NCBI GenBank assembly: GCA_963970005.1
Contig: CAXAMN010023306.1
Span: 84,008-148,007 of the forward strand
DNA length: 64,000 nucleotides
Direction of reading: 5' to 3'
Source of the DNA: Durusdinium trenchii
Taxonomy: Eukaryota; Sar; Dinophyceae; Suessiales; Symbiodiniaceae
How positions within the stretch are numbered: the stretch's first letter is position 1; each line of letters begins with the position of its first letter. Position numbers and translations under genes: made by a program. Under the pieces are notes generated by a model. It did no database searches. It worked only from the letters and a program-made list of their open reading frames with translations, and had not been told where the DNA came from. Of this stretch, positions 9,918 through 19,845 are shown piece by piece.

Positions 9918-12900
9918 CTTCCGAGCTTGGAGGATTGGTTCACTCCAATCGGGCAACTTACAGAGGCGTATGGTGAGGATGGCTGGTGCATTTTTGGTGC
10001 CTTGGGTGGTTGGACTGCCGAGTGTGCAGTTAGCCGACGATCGCACAATATAAGCAATTTCCTGGCTCAGTTTCTTGTTTGCACTGGCATGTTTTTCCGC
10101 TGGATTAGGATATATATATATATATGTATATTATATATGATATAAGTCATTAAAAAATATAATATAATATATATATATGTGTGTGTGTGTGCTCTGCTTT
10201 AGCGGAATTATGAGTGAGAGAGATTCCCTGGAGTTGTCGGCGATCAGGCGGGCGATCAAGATCAAGGCCAAGAAAAAGTGCAAAAAGGGAAGACCGAGGG
10301 GAGTAGGTCTTGGAAGACAGGGAAGCCTTGGTGGAGAAGGTTCAAGGGAAAAGAAGGGGGAAAGAAGGGGGCGAAAGGGAGCCTCCAGAAGTCCCGCCAG
10401 GTTTCAGGGAACTGGTAGGGCTGATGCCCGAGGGCTGGTTTGAAGCCATCGATGTGACGTGCCTTCCGGCTTCTCAGTCCAGGTTGTCCGTCATTTGCTG
10501 GTGCAGATTTTCACGTTGGACTCGAGTTTTGCACAAATGATTCAACGGAACATACAGCCCCCACGGGAGAGTGACCGGTTGCCTCAGTCATGGCACTCCG
10601 TGAGGTGGAGCAAGAGCGCTGTGTGTGAGAGAAGGCCCTGGAGACTGGCGGTGACGTGCTGAGACCACAGCCAAAGCCTCCAGGGCGCTCAGGTATTAAG
10701 GCGTGTGTTTATAGCATGGACTGCTGGTCAAAGGGATCAATTTTATGCGCGGCTCTTGGCATCATGCGGATGGGCCTCAAGCAGGGGCATCTGCAACCCT
10801 TGCCCAGGAGGAAGCGAGGAGAGAAGGGAGTCCCTCGAGTGTGGGAAGTGGGAAGGTATATAGCTGGTAGCAGAAGTTGGATGAGTTGAGGGTATCGTAC
10901 ACCGGGGCAACCATCGACAAGGCAAAGCCCATCAGTCTTTTTGAGCAAGTTCTTCCAGGACTGCCCTCGGTGAATCATGGTGGGGTCGTCAACTTGGTGG
11001 ATGTGCTTCCCGAAAGCATGGCGGATGAGATTCAAAGGCCAGAGTACCTCATCATCGAAGACCCGCAAGGACGCAAGGACTACCAGGCCACGGGTCCGGT
11101 GTGCTGAGGAGCAATGGCCGCTGCCCTATAATGGATTGATAGAGGGCTGGTCCGGCTTGTCGGCCGAGCCTCAGGGGTCGGAAGCTTGAAGATGCTGAAC
11201 GGCGCTGTTGGCGTCTCAAAACCCGGGAAGGAGACGGCGTTTGGCCTGTCCTCAGATTCATCGTTGATCTCAGGTCGACGAACTTCTTCATGAGGCAGCT
11301 GCCTCACACATACTCTCACCGGCGCCGCAACCTTTCAGAGGGTGATAGTGGTGGAGGATCAGTCAGACCCTCTTGATCTCCGGGGTGGGGGGGACTTGAC
11401 CTCGTCGTCCTCCCTGTTCCGACTCCTGGAGAGAAAAGTGCAGTCTTGCTGAGGTTTCTAGAGAGGCCGACTTTCTAGATCTGTCGGACGAAGCATGTTG
11501 GTCCGTATGCTTGGTGAACCAAGCTGTTGCTGAAGAGTTGACGAGAGAACCGCCGGAGGTGCAGCGACGACTCAGGTTGGCCTACTTTTGGTGGGGCATA
11601 CCTACGAGCCCCGACAAAGCCATGGTGCGAGTGCAGGAGGCTTTAAGTCTTGGAGCCATCAGTGACGGGAAAAACGGAGTCAGAGAGCTGGCGTCTGGCG
11701 TTGGTTTCCATTGTGCGGTCTGCGTCGAAAAAGACAAGGATTGCAGGCGGTTGCTACCCGAAAGTTCCCTGGAATGAGGATGTTCGCCAGTTAGATGAAA
11801 AGGCCCTGGAGAGCGCCTTGGTGCAATGCCCAAATGCCAAGTACCAAACAGCAGAGGCGAGATGAGAGAGAAAAGGTTGGGAAGCTGCGAAAGCTGGTTG
11901 TTTCACAGGTGACCGAGGATAGATACCGTTCGGCCTTTCGTGAGTTTATGCACTTTCACCAACTGCATGATGACTTTGTTATTGAACCCTTCAATATTTT
12001 TGATGAGGTGGTCGGAGAATTTATGAAATTTCTGTGGGAAAGCCATGCAAACTATTCTGTGTCTGCGATTCAGTTTTACCGACTGCAGGTCAAATCCCGT
12101 CTCCCTTGGTCATGGAAATTGGTTAAGGCATGGAGCCAAGTGGAACTTCCTTTGCGAGCAACATCCCTTTCTATTCGGCTTTTGTTGGCTATGGTGGGTA
12201 CAGCTTTGCGTGGGGGCCACTTTTTGCCCATTTGATTATTGTCGCCTTTGCCTGTCCGGAAGTGCCAGGATGCCTCTTTAGGTTGTGATCGTGCAGTCAT
12301 CTTCATCCCGTCGTCAAAGGGTACAAAGAAAAAATCCCTGCTTGTGGAATGTATAGTATAGAGGTTAAAAATAGAATTGCTTTGACATCTGCCTTGGATT
12401 CCCCCGATTGGTGCCATAACTCGCTACGTTGAGGGGGAGTCACGACAGCTTACAGGAAAGGAGAAACCCTTGACGGATTGGTCACGAAAAGACGCTGGCA
12501 ATCCGTGTCTACAGCCCGAATTTATTTGGATTGTGGCTTGCAAGCCCTATTTGAATTGGCCCTACCAAAACCTGCCCCTGCGCCTGTTAAATCTGCTGTT
12601 CGCGTTCGCGCCTGAGGAGGAACGTGTAGAAGGGATAGCCAAGCAAAGTTTTGCGCTAGGTTTTGCGTCGGGCGAGGCAAGCCTTAATTTACTCAAAGGC
12701 CACGGGCTCTATTATTGCTAAAACAGCGTGCGCGGAACATAGAATCTCACGAAGGCATGTGCTCTGCTTTAGCGGAATTATGCGTGAGAGAGACTCCGTG
12801 GAGTTGTCGGCTCCCACCATCCCAGACCCCGACCCGACTCTAGCCAAGTTTTTTTTGCGTTGGGCGAGGCAAGCCTTAATTTACTCAAAAGGCACGGGCT

Positions 12901-13895
12901 GTATTGCTAAAGCAGCGTGTGCGGAGCATAGAACCTCACGAAAGCATATATATATCTACTGCGTCGGCTTGCTTTATGTATTGGCGGTTCATTTCCTTCC
13001 ATGGTTGCTTCTCCTATGTGTCGCTTAGACATGCAGAGCGCCACTACAAATGGACAACTTGGACGACTTCCCATTTTTGAATGTGCATATATACATACGG
13101 TATGTATATGTATATATATATATATGTATTTTTCTGACAGGTGAAGACCTTGTCAACCAAACCTCTTTCGGCCGTTGTTTTTGGTTGACTTGGAAGGGCC
13201 CAGTGGGTCGAACAACGAGGCCGGAGACAGGATACATGACTTATGTCAGTGAACCACAAGCAACACCATATACCCTGAAGTTGTTCGATGATCGGTCGCT
13301 CACAATCCGCGATCACTTTTATCCCTTGGATGATTTGTACTGCTTCGTGAATGGCTGGTACTCCTTGGACCGGGCAGCAACTGTGCAGAATTTCGCCTAT
13401 TTGGAAGAAGTCTCGGAAGAGTCATGCAAGCACTTGGCGAAGATTGTTCCTGGGTATCAGAACATCACCCTCAATGACTTCGACAAGGAGTCGCGGTCCG
13501 ATGAGGCACTCCTGGAAGCTCTTGCTAGAGAGGGTGGTGGCTTTGTCTCAGAAGAAGTCGTGAACGGAATGCGCCTTCACGCTGCGACCAAGTGCCTGCT
13601 CAGAGGACGGACTAGTGGCCATTGGGCGATTGAGGGGACTTGGCTGTTCAAAGCTGGTTCCGCAGTAGGTTTTAGGTTTTGGCATTCCAAAGTCAGTTTT
13701 GTTGGGTTGTGTGTTTTACTGTTTGCATGATTTCGCTTGCCTGTGCATGCTAACTCAAAATGTGCAGGAGGAGATCGCGGGGCCGTTTGTGACCTTGCCA
13801 GTTGCGCAGAGCGTGGCTGCCTTGGCCCAAATAACGAAGTCCTCTACACAGCCCGGGGTGAATGTGAATCGGTTTGGAAAGACCGACCTCAATGA
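9918..13895 (+). CDS. Secreted Cys-conserved protein, family unit B (signal exon not found)
   Basis: Three exons are recognisable by likeness to units A and C: an N-terminal exon of about 9918-10086 (YGEDGWCIFGAL, ECAVSRR), a middle exon 13231-13605 (FDDRSLTIRDHFYPLDD, CFVNGW, KCLLRG) and a C-terminal exon 13768-13895 (VCDLASCAERGC, LYTARGEC, stop). Phases agree throughout: donors are GC at 10087 and GA at 13606, acceptors AG. The first intron is 3144 bases long and contains a degenerate retroelement. No signal-peptide exon like those of A and C is visible upstream, and 21-bp repeats abut the first exon. The copy may therefore be truncated or the exon may lie farther away. The cysteine pattern is conserved, with one extra Cys near the first splice junction. 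Confidence 0.55.
10189..12955 (+). mobile_element. Degenerate tyrosine-recombinase-type retroelement inside the unit B intron
   Basis: A lysine-rich gag-like stretch (10200-10440) is followed by reverse-transcriptase-like pieces: LFEQVLPGLP with NHGGVVNLVDVLPES (10930-11030), then LNGAVGVSKPGKETAFGL and a VDLRSTNFFMRQLPHT-like stretch (11190-11310). A fragment with LRLAYFWWGIPTS follows (about 11570-11610), and then a tyrosine-recombinase-like fragment (about 11875-12330). Frames break repeatedly, so it is dead. A 52-bp direct repeat (gctctgctttagcggaatta...) occurs at 10189-10240 and 12760-12812. A second pair occurs at 12669-12757 and 12861-12950. These resemble the split direct repeats of some DIRS/PAT-like elements (inference). 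Confidence 0.65.
11875..12330 (+). pseudogene. Tyrosine recombinase-like fragment
   Basis: The frame from about 11875 to 12235 reads LRKLVVSQVTEDRYRSAFRE, then FVIEPFNIFDEVVGEF and SRLPWSWKLVKAWSQVELPL. This has the helical N-terminal layout of tyrosine recombinases of dinoflagellate retroelements. It stops soon after an LLLAMVGTALRGGHF-like stretch and resumes in another frame with DRAVIFIPSSKGTKKKSLLV (to about 12350). The catalytic Arg-His-Arg-Tyr set cannot be assembled. It belongs to the retroelement in the unit B intron. Confidence 0.5.
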
Positions 13896-14552
13896 ACTGC
13901 TCGTTTCTCCTTGTGTAGGAGGGCGGTAGGAGATGTTTCCGCTGCGTGCCAAGCACCAATAGCACCCACAGATCCTTTCTTAAGGACTGGCAGGCTCAAG
14001 AAACTGCGTATATAGACAGTTTTGCAGTATCAGTAGCACATGTGTAGATGGTGCCAAGGCTTGTCCTCAGTCTCCGCACAGTAGAACGTGTGAAGATGAT
14101 GCCATGTGACAGTGCTGCTGATGCTGCGGGAAAAGGCCTGCAGGTCATGATTGCCCTCACGGCATGAACAAAGTCAAGGTCGGAAACTGGCCAGTGTCCA
14201 GAAACTAGGGTTCAGAAACCAGAATCACGGGGAAACTGGGCAGGTTCATTCACCCTCATGGCATGAAGGCAAGGCGTGATATGTGAACCGCTTCAGTTCT
14301 GCTTGCGCTTCAGCAAGCAGCAACAAGTGCGGACGAAGCAAGTCGATGATGTTCGCAAACAAGCCCTGAAATTTGTTCCCCTATTGTAGTCCTGGAGAGG
14401 CAAATACCCCGCTGGTTTTTCTTCTCTCTCTCTCTCTCTCTACCCCTCTTTGTTTTCCTGCACGCCTATCGCAGAACTTGTTTTGTGGATGAATAGACGC
14501 CTTATATCAATCAAGCTCTAGCGAATGGCGCCGGTTGCAACCTCTCAACCAC
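13896..14552. other. Spacer between units B and C
   Basis: No gene is seen. A (CT)n run lies at about 14423-14442. Confidence 0.55.
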
Positions 14553-15745
14553 ATGGTGCTTCGCTTGCTTCACTTCGCAATTTTGGGTCTATGCCTTGCA
14601 GATGAAGAGGTGAGGAAGATACAAATGCTTGAGCTGTCCTTTCAGGTGAAACGCCTTTTGAAGCAATTTGATGTTTTTGTGCAGGGTGTTTCAACATGGC
14701 TTTTTTAATCTTTTTTTGAAGGCCAAGTTTTGGGTTGCACTGCGTGAAAGGTCAAGTGCCCTGTGCAGGCAAGCCCTGGATGCCAGCTCCTACAAATGGG
14801 AGTTGAGCGTAGAAAGGGAAGAAACAATGGGGGACAAGACCGGCACATTGATCCAAAGGAGACAGGCATTTGTGTGAGCCAATTGCCCATTCAGGACGTG
14901 GCACTTGATGCAGGGGCACCCGACCAAGAGTTCTGCACGAAAGCTCACCACAGCCGCATGCCTTAAGCTTAAACGCATGCCCTAACATCACATACGGTAC
15001 CTTAAATACATAAGCAAGGGGACCCGAGTCAGCCTTTGAATGTGGAGGACTTGTCCCGTCCAATTCGGCAAGTTGCAGAGACCTATGGCGGTGATGGCTG
15101 GTGCGTTTTTGGCTCCGTGGCCCCGTGGCTCAGCAATTGCGCCGTCAGCCGCCTGACACAAAATACCAGCACTTTTGTAGCTGAGCATCTTGCTTTCAGT
15201 GGCATTTGCTTTAAGGCTTTGTCGTGTTTTTTCTTTTGTTTTGCATGTCTTGTTTTTGAGGTTTTTCTTTATTTATTTGTTCTTCTTTGGGTGTGGCAAC
15301 TTGGTCGGCTTTGCACAGGTATGACTTTCTTAATGAACCACAAGCAACACCATATACCCTGAAGTTGTTCGATGATCGGTCGCTCACAATCCGCGATCAC
15401 TTTTATCCCTTGGATGATTTGTACTGCTTCGTGAATGGCTGGTACTCCTTGGACCGGGCAGCAACTGTGCAGAATTTCACCTATTTGGAAGAAGTCTCGG
15501 AAGAGTCATGCAAGCACTTGGCGGAGATTGTTCCTGGGTATCACAACCTCTCCATGCAAGACATGTTCACAGAGGCAACGTCCGATCAGACGTTTCTTTG
15601 GAATCTGGAACAACTGGGCGGTGGTTTGGTCACCGAAGAGGTGGTAAATGGGATGTACCTGCATGCTGCGGCGAAGTGCCTGCTGGGAGGACACGCGGTC
15701 CCTGATTGGTTTTGAGGCTACAAGGGAAACCAGGTGTATATATAA

Positions 15746-16412
15746 TCACGAAAGGTAGCACTTTAGGGGATACCTTGAGTTTGTCTTGCGAAGCAAGTGT
15801 TGGGACGTCCGGGTCTAATAATTGATCGCTCAATTCAGACCCCCCCCCCCCCCCCCCCCTTCGAATTGATTTTTCAATACAGCCCCCCCCCGCCCCGCCC
15901 CCTTGGAATTGATTTTTCAATACAGACCCCCCCCCCCTCCCCCCCTCTAAAATCAATTCTCTCCTGGAGAACGTCTTCGTGAGCCTCTCATGATTTCAGG
16001 ATAGTTGAAACCCTCTTGAACATTCAGAAAGAGTGAATATGAAATTCTAATCACGAAAGGTGTTCCCCGAGGGGATACATACCTAGAGTTTGTTTTGTGA
16101 AGCACGTCAATTCTCTCCTGGGGAGCGTCTTCGTGAGCCTCTTATGGTTTCAGGATAGTTCAAATCCTATGATGTTCCGATTCAATGCTCACCGATGATC
16201 TGAGCCATGGGGCAAGTTTGTTTTCCTAAGAATCTTTTTGAACATTTCGAGAGCATATGTTTGAACATTTAGAGTGCATATGAACATATATTTACGAAAG
16301 GTCGCCTCCGAGGGGATAAATCACCATGTCGAACATTGCATTTTTGTTCCTGCCTCTCGCGTTCTCTTCTCTTCCCGCTGTCCTACCTTTCGTGTCTCCA
16401 TCCTCTCAAGTT
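15746..16412 (+). mobile_element. Non-autonomous inverted-repeat element, copy 1
   Basis: The left end tcacgaaaggtag and the right end ctacctttcgtg (about 16383-16394) are inverted repeats of about 12 bases. Homology with copy 2 (49052-49656) extends on to ctctcaagtt. Inside lie poly-C tracts (15840-15950) and two further acgaaaggt...ggggata motifs at about 16050 and 16300. A start codon at 16326 opens a hydrophobic, signal-like peptide (MSNIAFLFLPLAFSSLPAVL) shared by both copies. There is no transposase, so it is MITE-like (inference). It sits in the last intron of unit C. Confidence 0.75.
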
Positions 16413-16621
16413 ATAGTAATAGTACTGAGGTTTAGTTTGAAATGGCTCACTAAATATGCCGCGAGTGAGGAAGCACAAGGAGTGCCTGACAATTTCCTGC
16501 ATGTTCGGGCTAAAAGGCGTGGTGGCCAAGCCCTCAGCTCGTCCAGCTGAAAGGCACCCTTTGGTGTTTGTGGTCACTTCTTGGTTAAACAAATCTCTAT
16601 GTCTATATATATATATATATG

Positions 16622-16715
16622 TAGGAACCACATCATTAGTGCGAGTGCGTCTTCAAGGAAGCTCCCCCCCGGGGAACTTCCTTGAACAAGTGTGAGCTAT
16701 CCTGTGTCCAGTAGG
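16622..16715 (+). repeat. Short dispersed motif, copy 2, with a hairpin insert
   Basis: The same motif as at 8231 and 39225, but split by a near-perfect palindrome at 16652-16686: ttcaaggaagctcccc ... ggggaacttccttgaa. The other two copies lack the palindrome. Confidence 0.6.
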
Positions 16716-17212
16716 TAGTAGCTGTCCAGCAGCTACTAGTTGACCAGGCGGTGTTTCCTTGCCGCAGGAGGCCACGGAGCTCTCTGCGACATTGCCAACT
16801 GTGCGAGCCGCGGGTGCCTGGCCGAAGGGAAGAGCGAGCTTCTCTACACAGCGCGTGGCGAATGTTCCAGGCTTACCCCAAGAAGCGGAGTTGACTACAG
16901 ACTTGGGCAGTGACCCTGAAGGGGAGTCCTGATCACTGAGAGTGGCGGAGTAGAAGCAAAGTGTGCCTTGCTGGCCGCCGCGCTTGGAATGGATATGTCT
17001 GAAGGTGTCCGCAGCTGATTTGCTCAAAACTGCTTCGCTCCAGTCTCTCTAGGAGTGACGGCCACAAGCTAGGCCCCACACACACAATACGATGCCAATA
17101 AGACGACAAAAAGCACAAAAAGCAAAAAGGTGTTTGAAAGGTTTTACCTGGGTCTGGAATGGTTTGGAACACCGTGCGGGAGCCAACTGACAATGGTTTG
17201 GAATTCTTGCAG

Positions 17213-17354
17213 GTCTGGAAGGGGAGAAACATGAGGAAGAAAGACTGCAGGGCTTCTTGTCAAAACTCATCAAAATCCACGGGTCCAATGTCTGCGTCGA
17301 TCCCTGCTGTGCTTGTGCGGAATGGGCGGGCAGCAAGCCCATGGTCTCTTGTCA
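17213..17354 (+). other. Candidate orphan exon, Cys-rich
   Basis: Following a good acceptor (attcttgcag), one frame reads EKHEEERLQGFLSKLIKI and then CVDPCCACAEWAG before a stop near 17375. It could be an upstream exon of the aminotransferase or the end of another gene. Only codon-like composition and the acceptor support it. Confidence 0.3.
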
Positions 17355-17444
17355 GAAAGTCTTATATATATAGTCAACATGAACAAATCGCAGAGCCAGT
17401 GAGGTTGTATAAATAAGTTTTTTGAAGTCGTTGTTTACAGTCAC

Positions 17445-19120
17445 ATGGTTAGTAGGAACTCTGTGAAAGACTGTAGGCTCAGCAAGCACGACTTGCTGCA
17501 CAACTACTCTGGCGCTTATACCACTGCGCGGACGGTGTCCAGAAACTCTGTTTTCGAGCTCTCCATGCACTGCCAGAGGCCAAGTGCGATCGTTTCGCAT
17601 CATTCCCTCCAAGCTTGACCGGTTTGTGTACACAATATGGAGAGACGCTGTATAGTAGATCTGAATTCGTGAGAGGCTGGCAGACACAGCTCAAGATGTG
17701 CTGCAACGCAAGTTGGAGGAGACACCAGAGATGGAGGGACGTTTTCGACAAGCACTAGCTTTCTTGGAACCAGCTGCAATTCAGGCAGCTACAAGGCTTG
17801 CAGTTCAGCAGTGTTCTCACAATTGCTTTTGGGCCGAACCACCCAAGCTTGTTTGTAGTGTGAGTTCCAGCGAACCTTTTTTTTTTCCTTTTATATTCTC
17901 CGGCGGTGCTGAAGGCCATCGCTTTATGCATCTGCGCTTTCGGTGCTTGAGCCCTCCAAATATAATTTGGTGAAGGAAAAGGGAGGAAACAAACATGTCT
18001 GGGCCTTTGTAATTGTATTAAGGCCCAACAACAATCTTTTTTCATCTCTAAATTCTGCTGAATCCTAATTTATTTACTGGTTTAGCATGGTTTAGCGGTC
18101 ATTGGCGGTAAATTTTCATTCTAGACGCACAGAGGCCCAGTCCTGGCCCGAGGACTCATGTTCACTCTAGTGACTACAAGACAGGCCACTATACTCATGT
18201 GCCTCCGCCATTGGGTTTCAAAAGAATGTTGGTGTTTTGAACACATGCTCAGCTGTGAGGTTTTCAAGCGTGAGTGCCTCACGGCTCTTGATTACCTTCA
18301 TGGCGTGGAGGATGGCCCGTGCGAGTATCAGGTAACTGTTTTGCTGACTTGCGATACGGTGACTGAAGCCAATGACAAGGGCTTTGATGTTTACACTTTT
18401 GTCCAGGCCCTACCTTTTGTTGAAGCCACGGTAGCTGTAGAAGCACGCCAAGCTGAGAGAAGCAATCCTACTGTGAAAGATGTGCAGTGGGTCAATGATC
18501 GCCAGCACCTTGAAGAGATTCAATCACAAGCTGGGGTCAATGAGGTGATCATGCATGACGAGCGCGGCAAAATTACAGAGGGGCTGCAGACCAACTTTTT
18601 TGCTGAGCGAAACGGCACCTTGTACACAGCTCCGGATGACCGTGTGCTATCCGGTACTGTCAGGAAGGTGGTGCTGGAAGTTGCCCAAGAACATGGCATC
18701 CCCGTTGAACTGGAGTGTCCCAACATTTCGGAGATGAACCAATGGGACAGCTGCTTCATTTGCTCCACTTCACGACTGGCGGCTGGCTTAAAGCTTCAGG
18801 TTTTTCCTGAGAGCAGGGTAGTCGATAGTTGCCAATCGTTTAGATCTATACAGTACATGTCTCACAAAAAACGCCTCAGTAGTTTGCGTTGAATCTCGTT
18901 TCCTTCTGCTTTTTCGTTTTGACTAGTGTAATGCTTTTTTTTTTCTCTCTCTCTCTCTCATCAACCGCTCAACTAGGTGAAGCCCATCCACACGCTGACC
19001 AGTCCGGACTTTGGTGAGCGCCGCTTTAGCTCCAGTGGCCTTGCACATCGCTTGGAGGACGGCATTGCAGACCTGAGCGCTTTTTTTTTTCCCTATATAC
19101 ACCTTTTTTCTAGTAACTAG
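17445..19120 (+). CDS. Class IV PLP-dependent aminotransferase
   Basis: Four exons join in phase: 17445-17578, 17676-17802, 18260-18778 and 18977-19120 (924 nt, 307 residues). This fold transfers amino groups between amino and keto acids using pyridoxal phosphate; branched-chain and D-amino acid transaminases belong to it. The sequence is closest, from memory, to the plant D-amino-acid-transaminase-like group. Landmarks: SGAYTTARTV near the N-terminus; NPTVKDVQW with the likely PLP-binding Lys at about 160; and ITEGLQTNFF (Glu about 194), then YTAPDDRVLSGTVRKVVL, as in EGxxSNFF and LxGxTR of the family. Introns 1 and 3 start GC and intron 2 starts GT. The start is uncertain: an acceptor at 17476 could instead open the exon. 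The C-terminal residues after LEDGIADLSA are low-complexity and may be intronic. Substrate is unknown. Confidence 0.8.
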
Positions 19121-19845
19121 TGCGCATGGTACATATGACATAAATGACAGATAGATAGATAGATAGCCAGTAGTTTTTTAGTTTTGTTTTTATACCTGCT
19201 TTTTTGAGGATTCCTTCCTCATAGGTTGTCCATGCTTGCCTGCTGAGATGCTTAGCTAGATTTTCTGCCTCCGACCGCTTTTGACATGTGGAAACAGAAC
19301 ACGCTCCCAGGCCTTGGTGCTTGAGTCGATGCAGCGACATGCCGAGCCTCTGACAGAGTAGATAGACCAGTTAGACTCGACCTTAAAGAGAGGTGAAATG
19401 CAACATTTAAGCCCCCCTTGACCTATGCTCCTATACATTGAAGTTCCACACAGCTATAATTTAGCAGCCCAAAGGCCTTGTGCCGTCAAGGGCCCAAGGA
19501 TGGTCAACACCTTTTCACATCTCTGACGTCTCACCTGACAGACCAACCCTCTTTGGCAACAAAGGGCTACCCGCAGGCCAGCTTGAAGCTGGCTCAGCTT
19601 GCTGCGGTCGTTCTGGGATGTACTTAGTTACAAACACAGAGAGAGAGAGAGAGAGACACACACACACACCAAAAAAGAAAATCAATAATCAATAAATAAA
19701 TATATATATATATACACATACACATACCTATGATATGATATGCTATGATATGCCACTCCCTGCTATCTCCTCTATGCCATTGATTCAGATTAAGCGATGT
19801 TGTATAGTTCCTATTGATAGTTGACTACGGAAAGCTTGGCAGGAA
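19121..19845. other. Intergenic stretch with microsatellites
   Basis: Contains gata repeats (19148-19167), (GA)n(CA)n at 19637-19670 and a TA-rich run near 19690-19750. A frame at 19480-19635 is weakly coding-like, but nothing decides it. Confidence 0.5.

Larger units (their letters stand above)
14553..16913 (+). pseudogene. Secreted Cys-conserved protein, family unit C (frame broken under usual splicing)
   Basis: Exons recognised: 14553-14609 (signal peptide MVLRLLHFAILGLCLA before Asp-Glu-Glu), 15033-15201 (YGGDGWCVFGSV, NCAVSRL), 15319-15689 (middle block, KCLLGG) and 16768-16913 (LCDIANCASRGC, LYTARGEC, stop). Exon 1 ends in phase 0 at a GT donor, exon 2 at a GC donor, exon 3 at a GA donor, as in units A and B. 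Joining exon 2 to exon 3 at the sites used in unit B gives the wrong frame. The start of exon 3 is 4 bases shorter than in B (371 versus 375). Either the copy is a pseudogene or it uses a non-standard splice site (TG donor at 15200). All cysteines are kept. The last intron (1078 bp) holds a transposon-like repeat. Confidence 0.55.

Noticed and set aside
16326..16550. Independent small secreted-protein gene
   Set aside because: The signal-like start belongs to the transposon-like element (also at 49570), and the downstream frame differs at each site.
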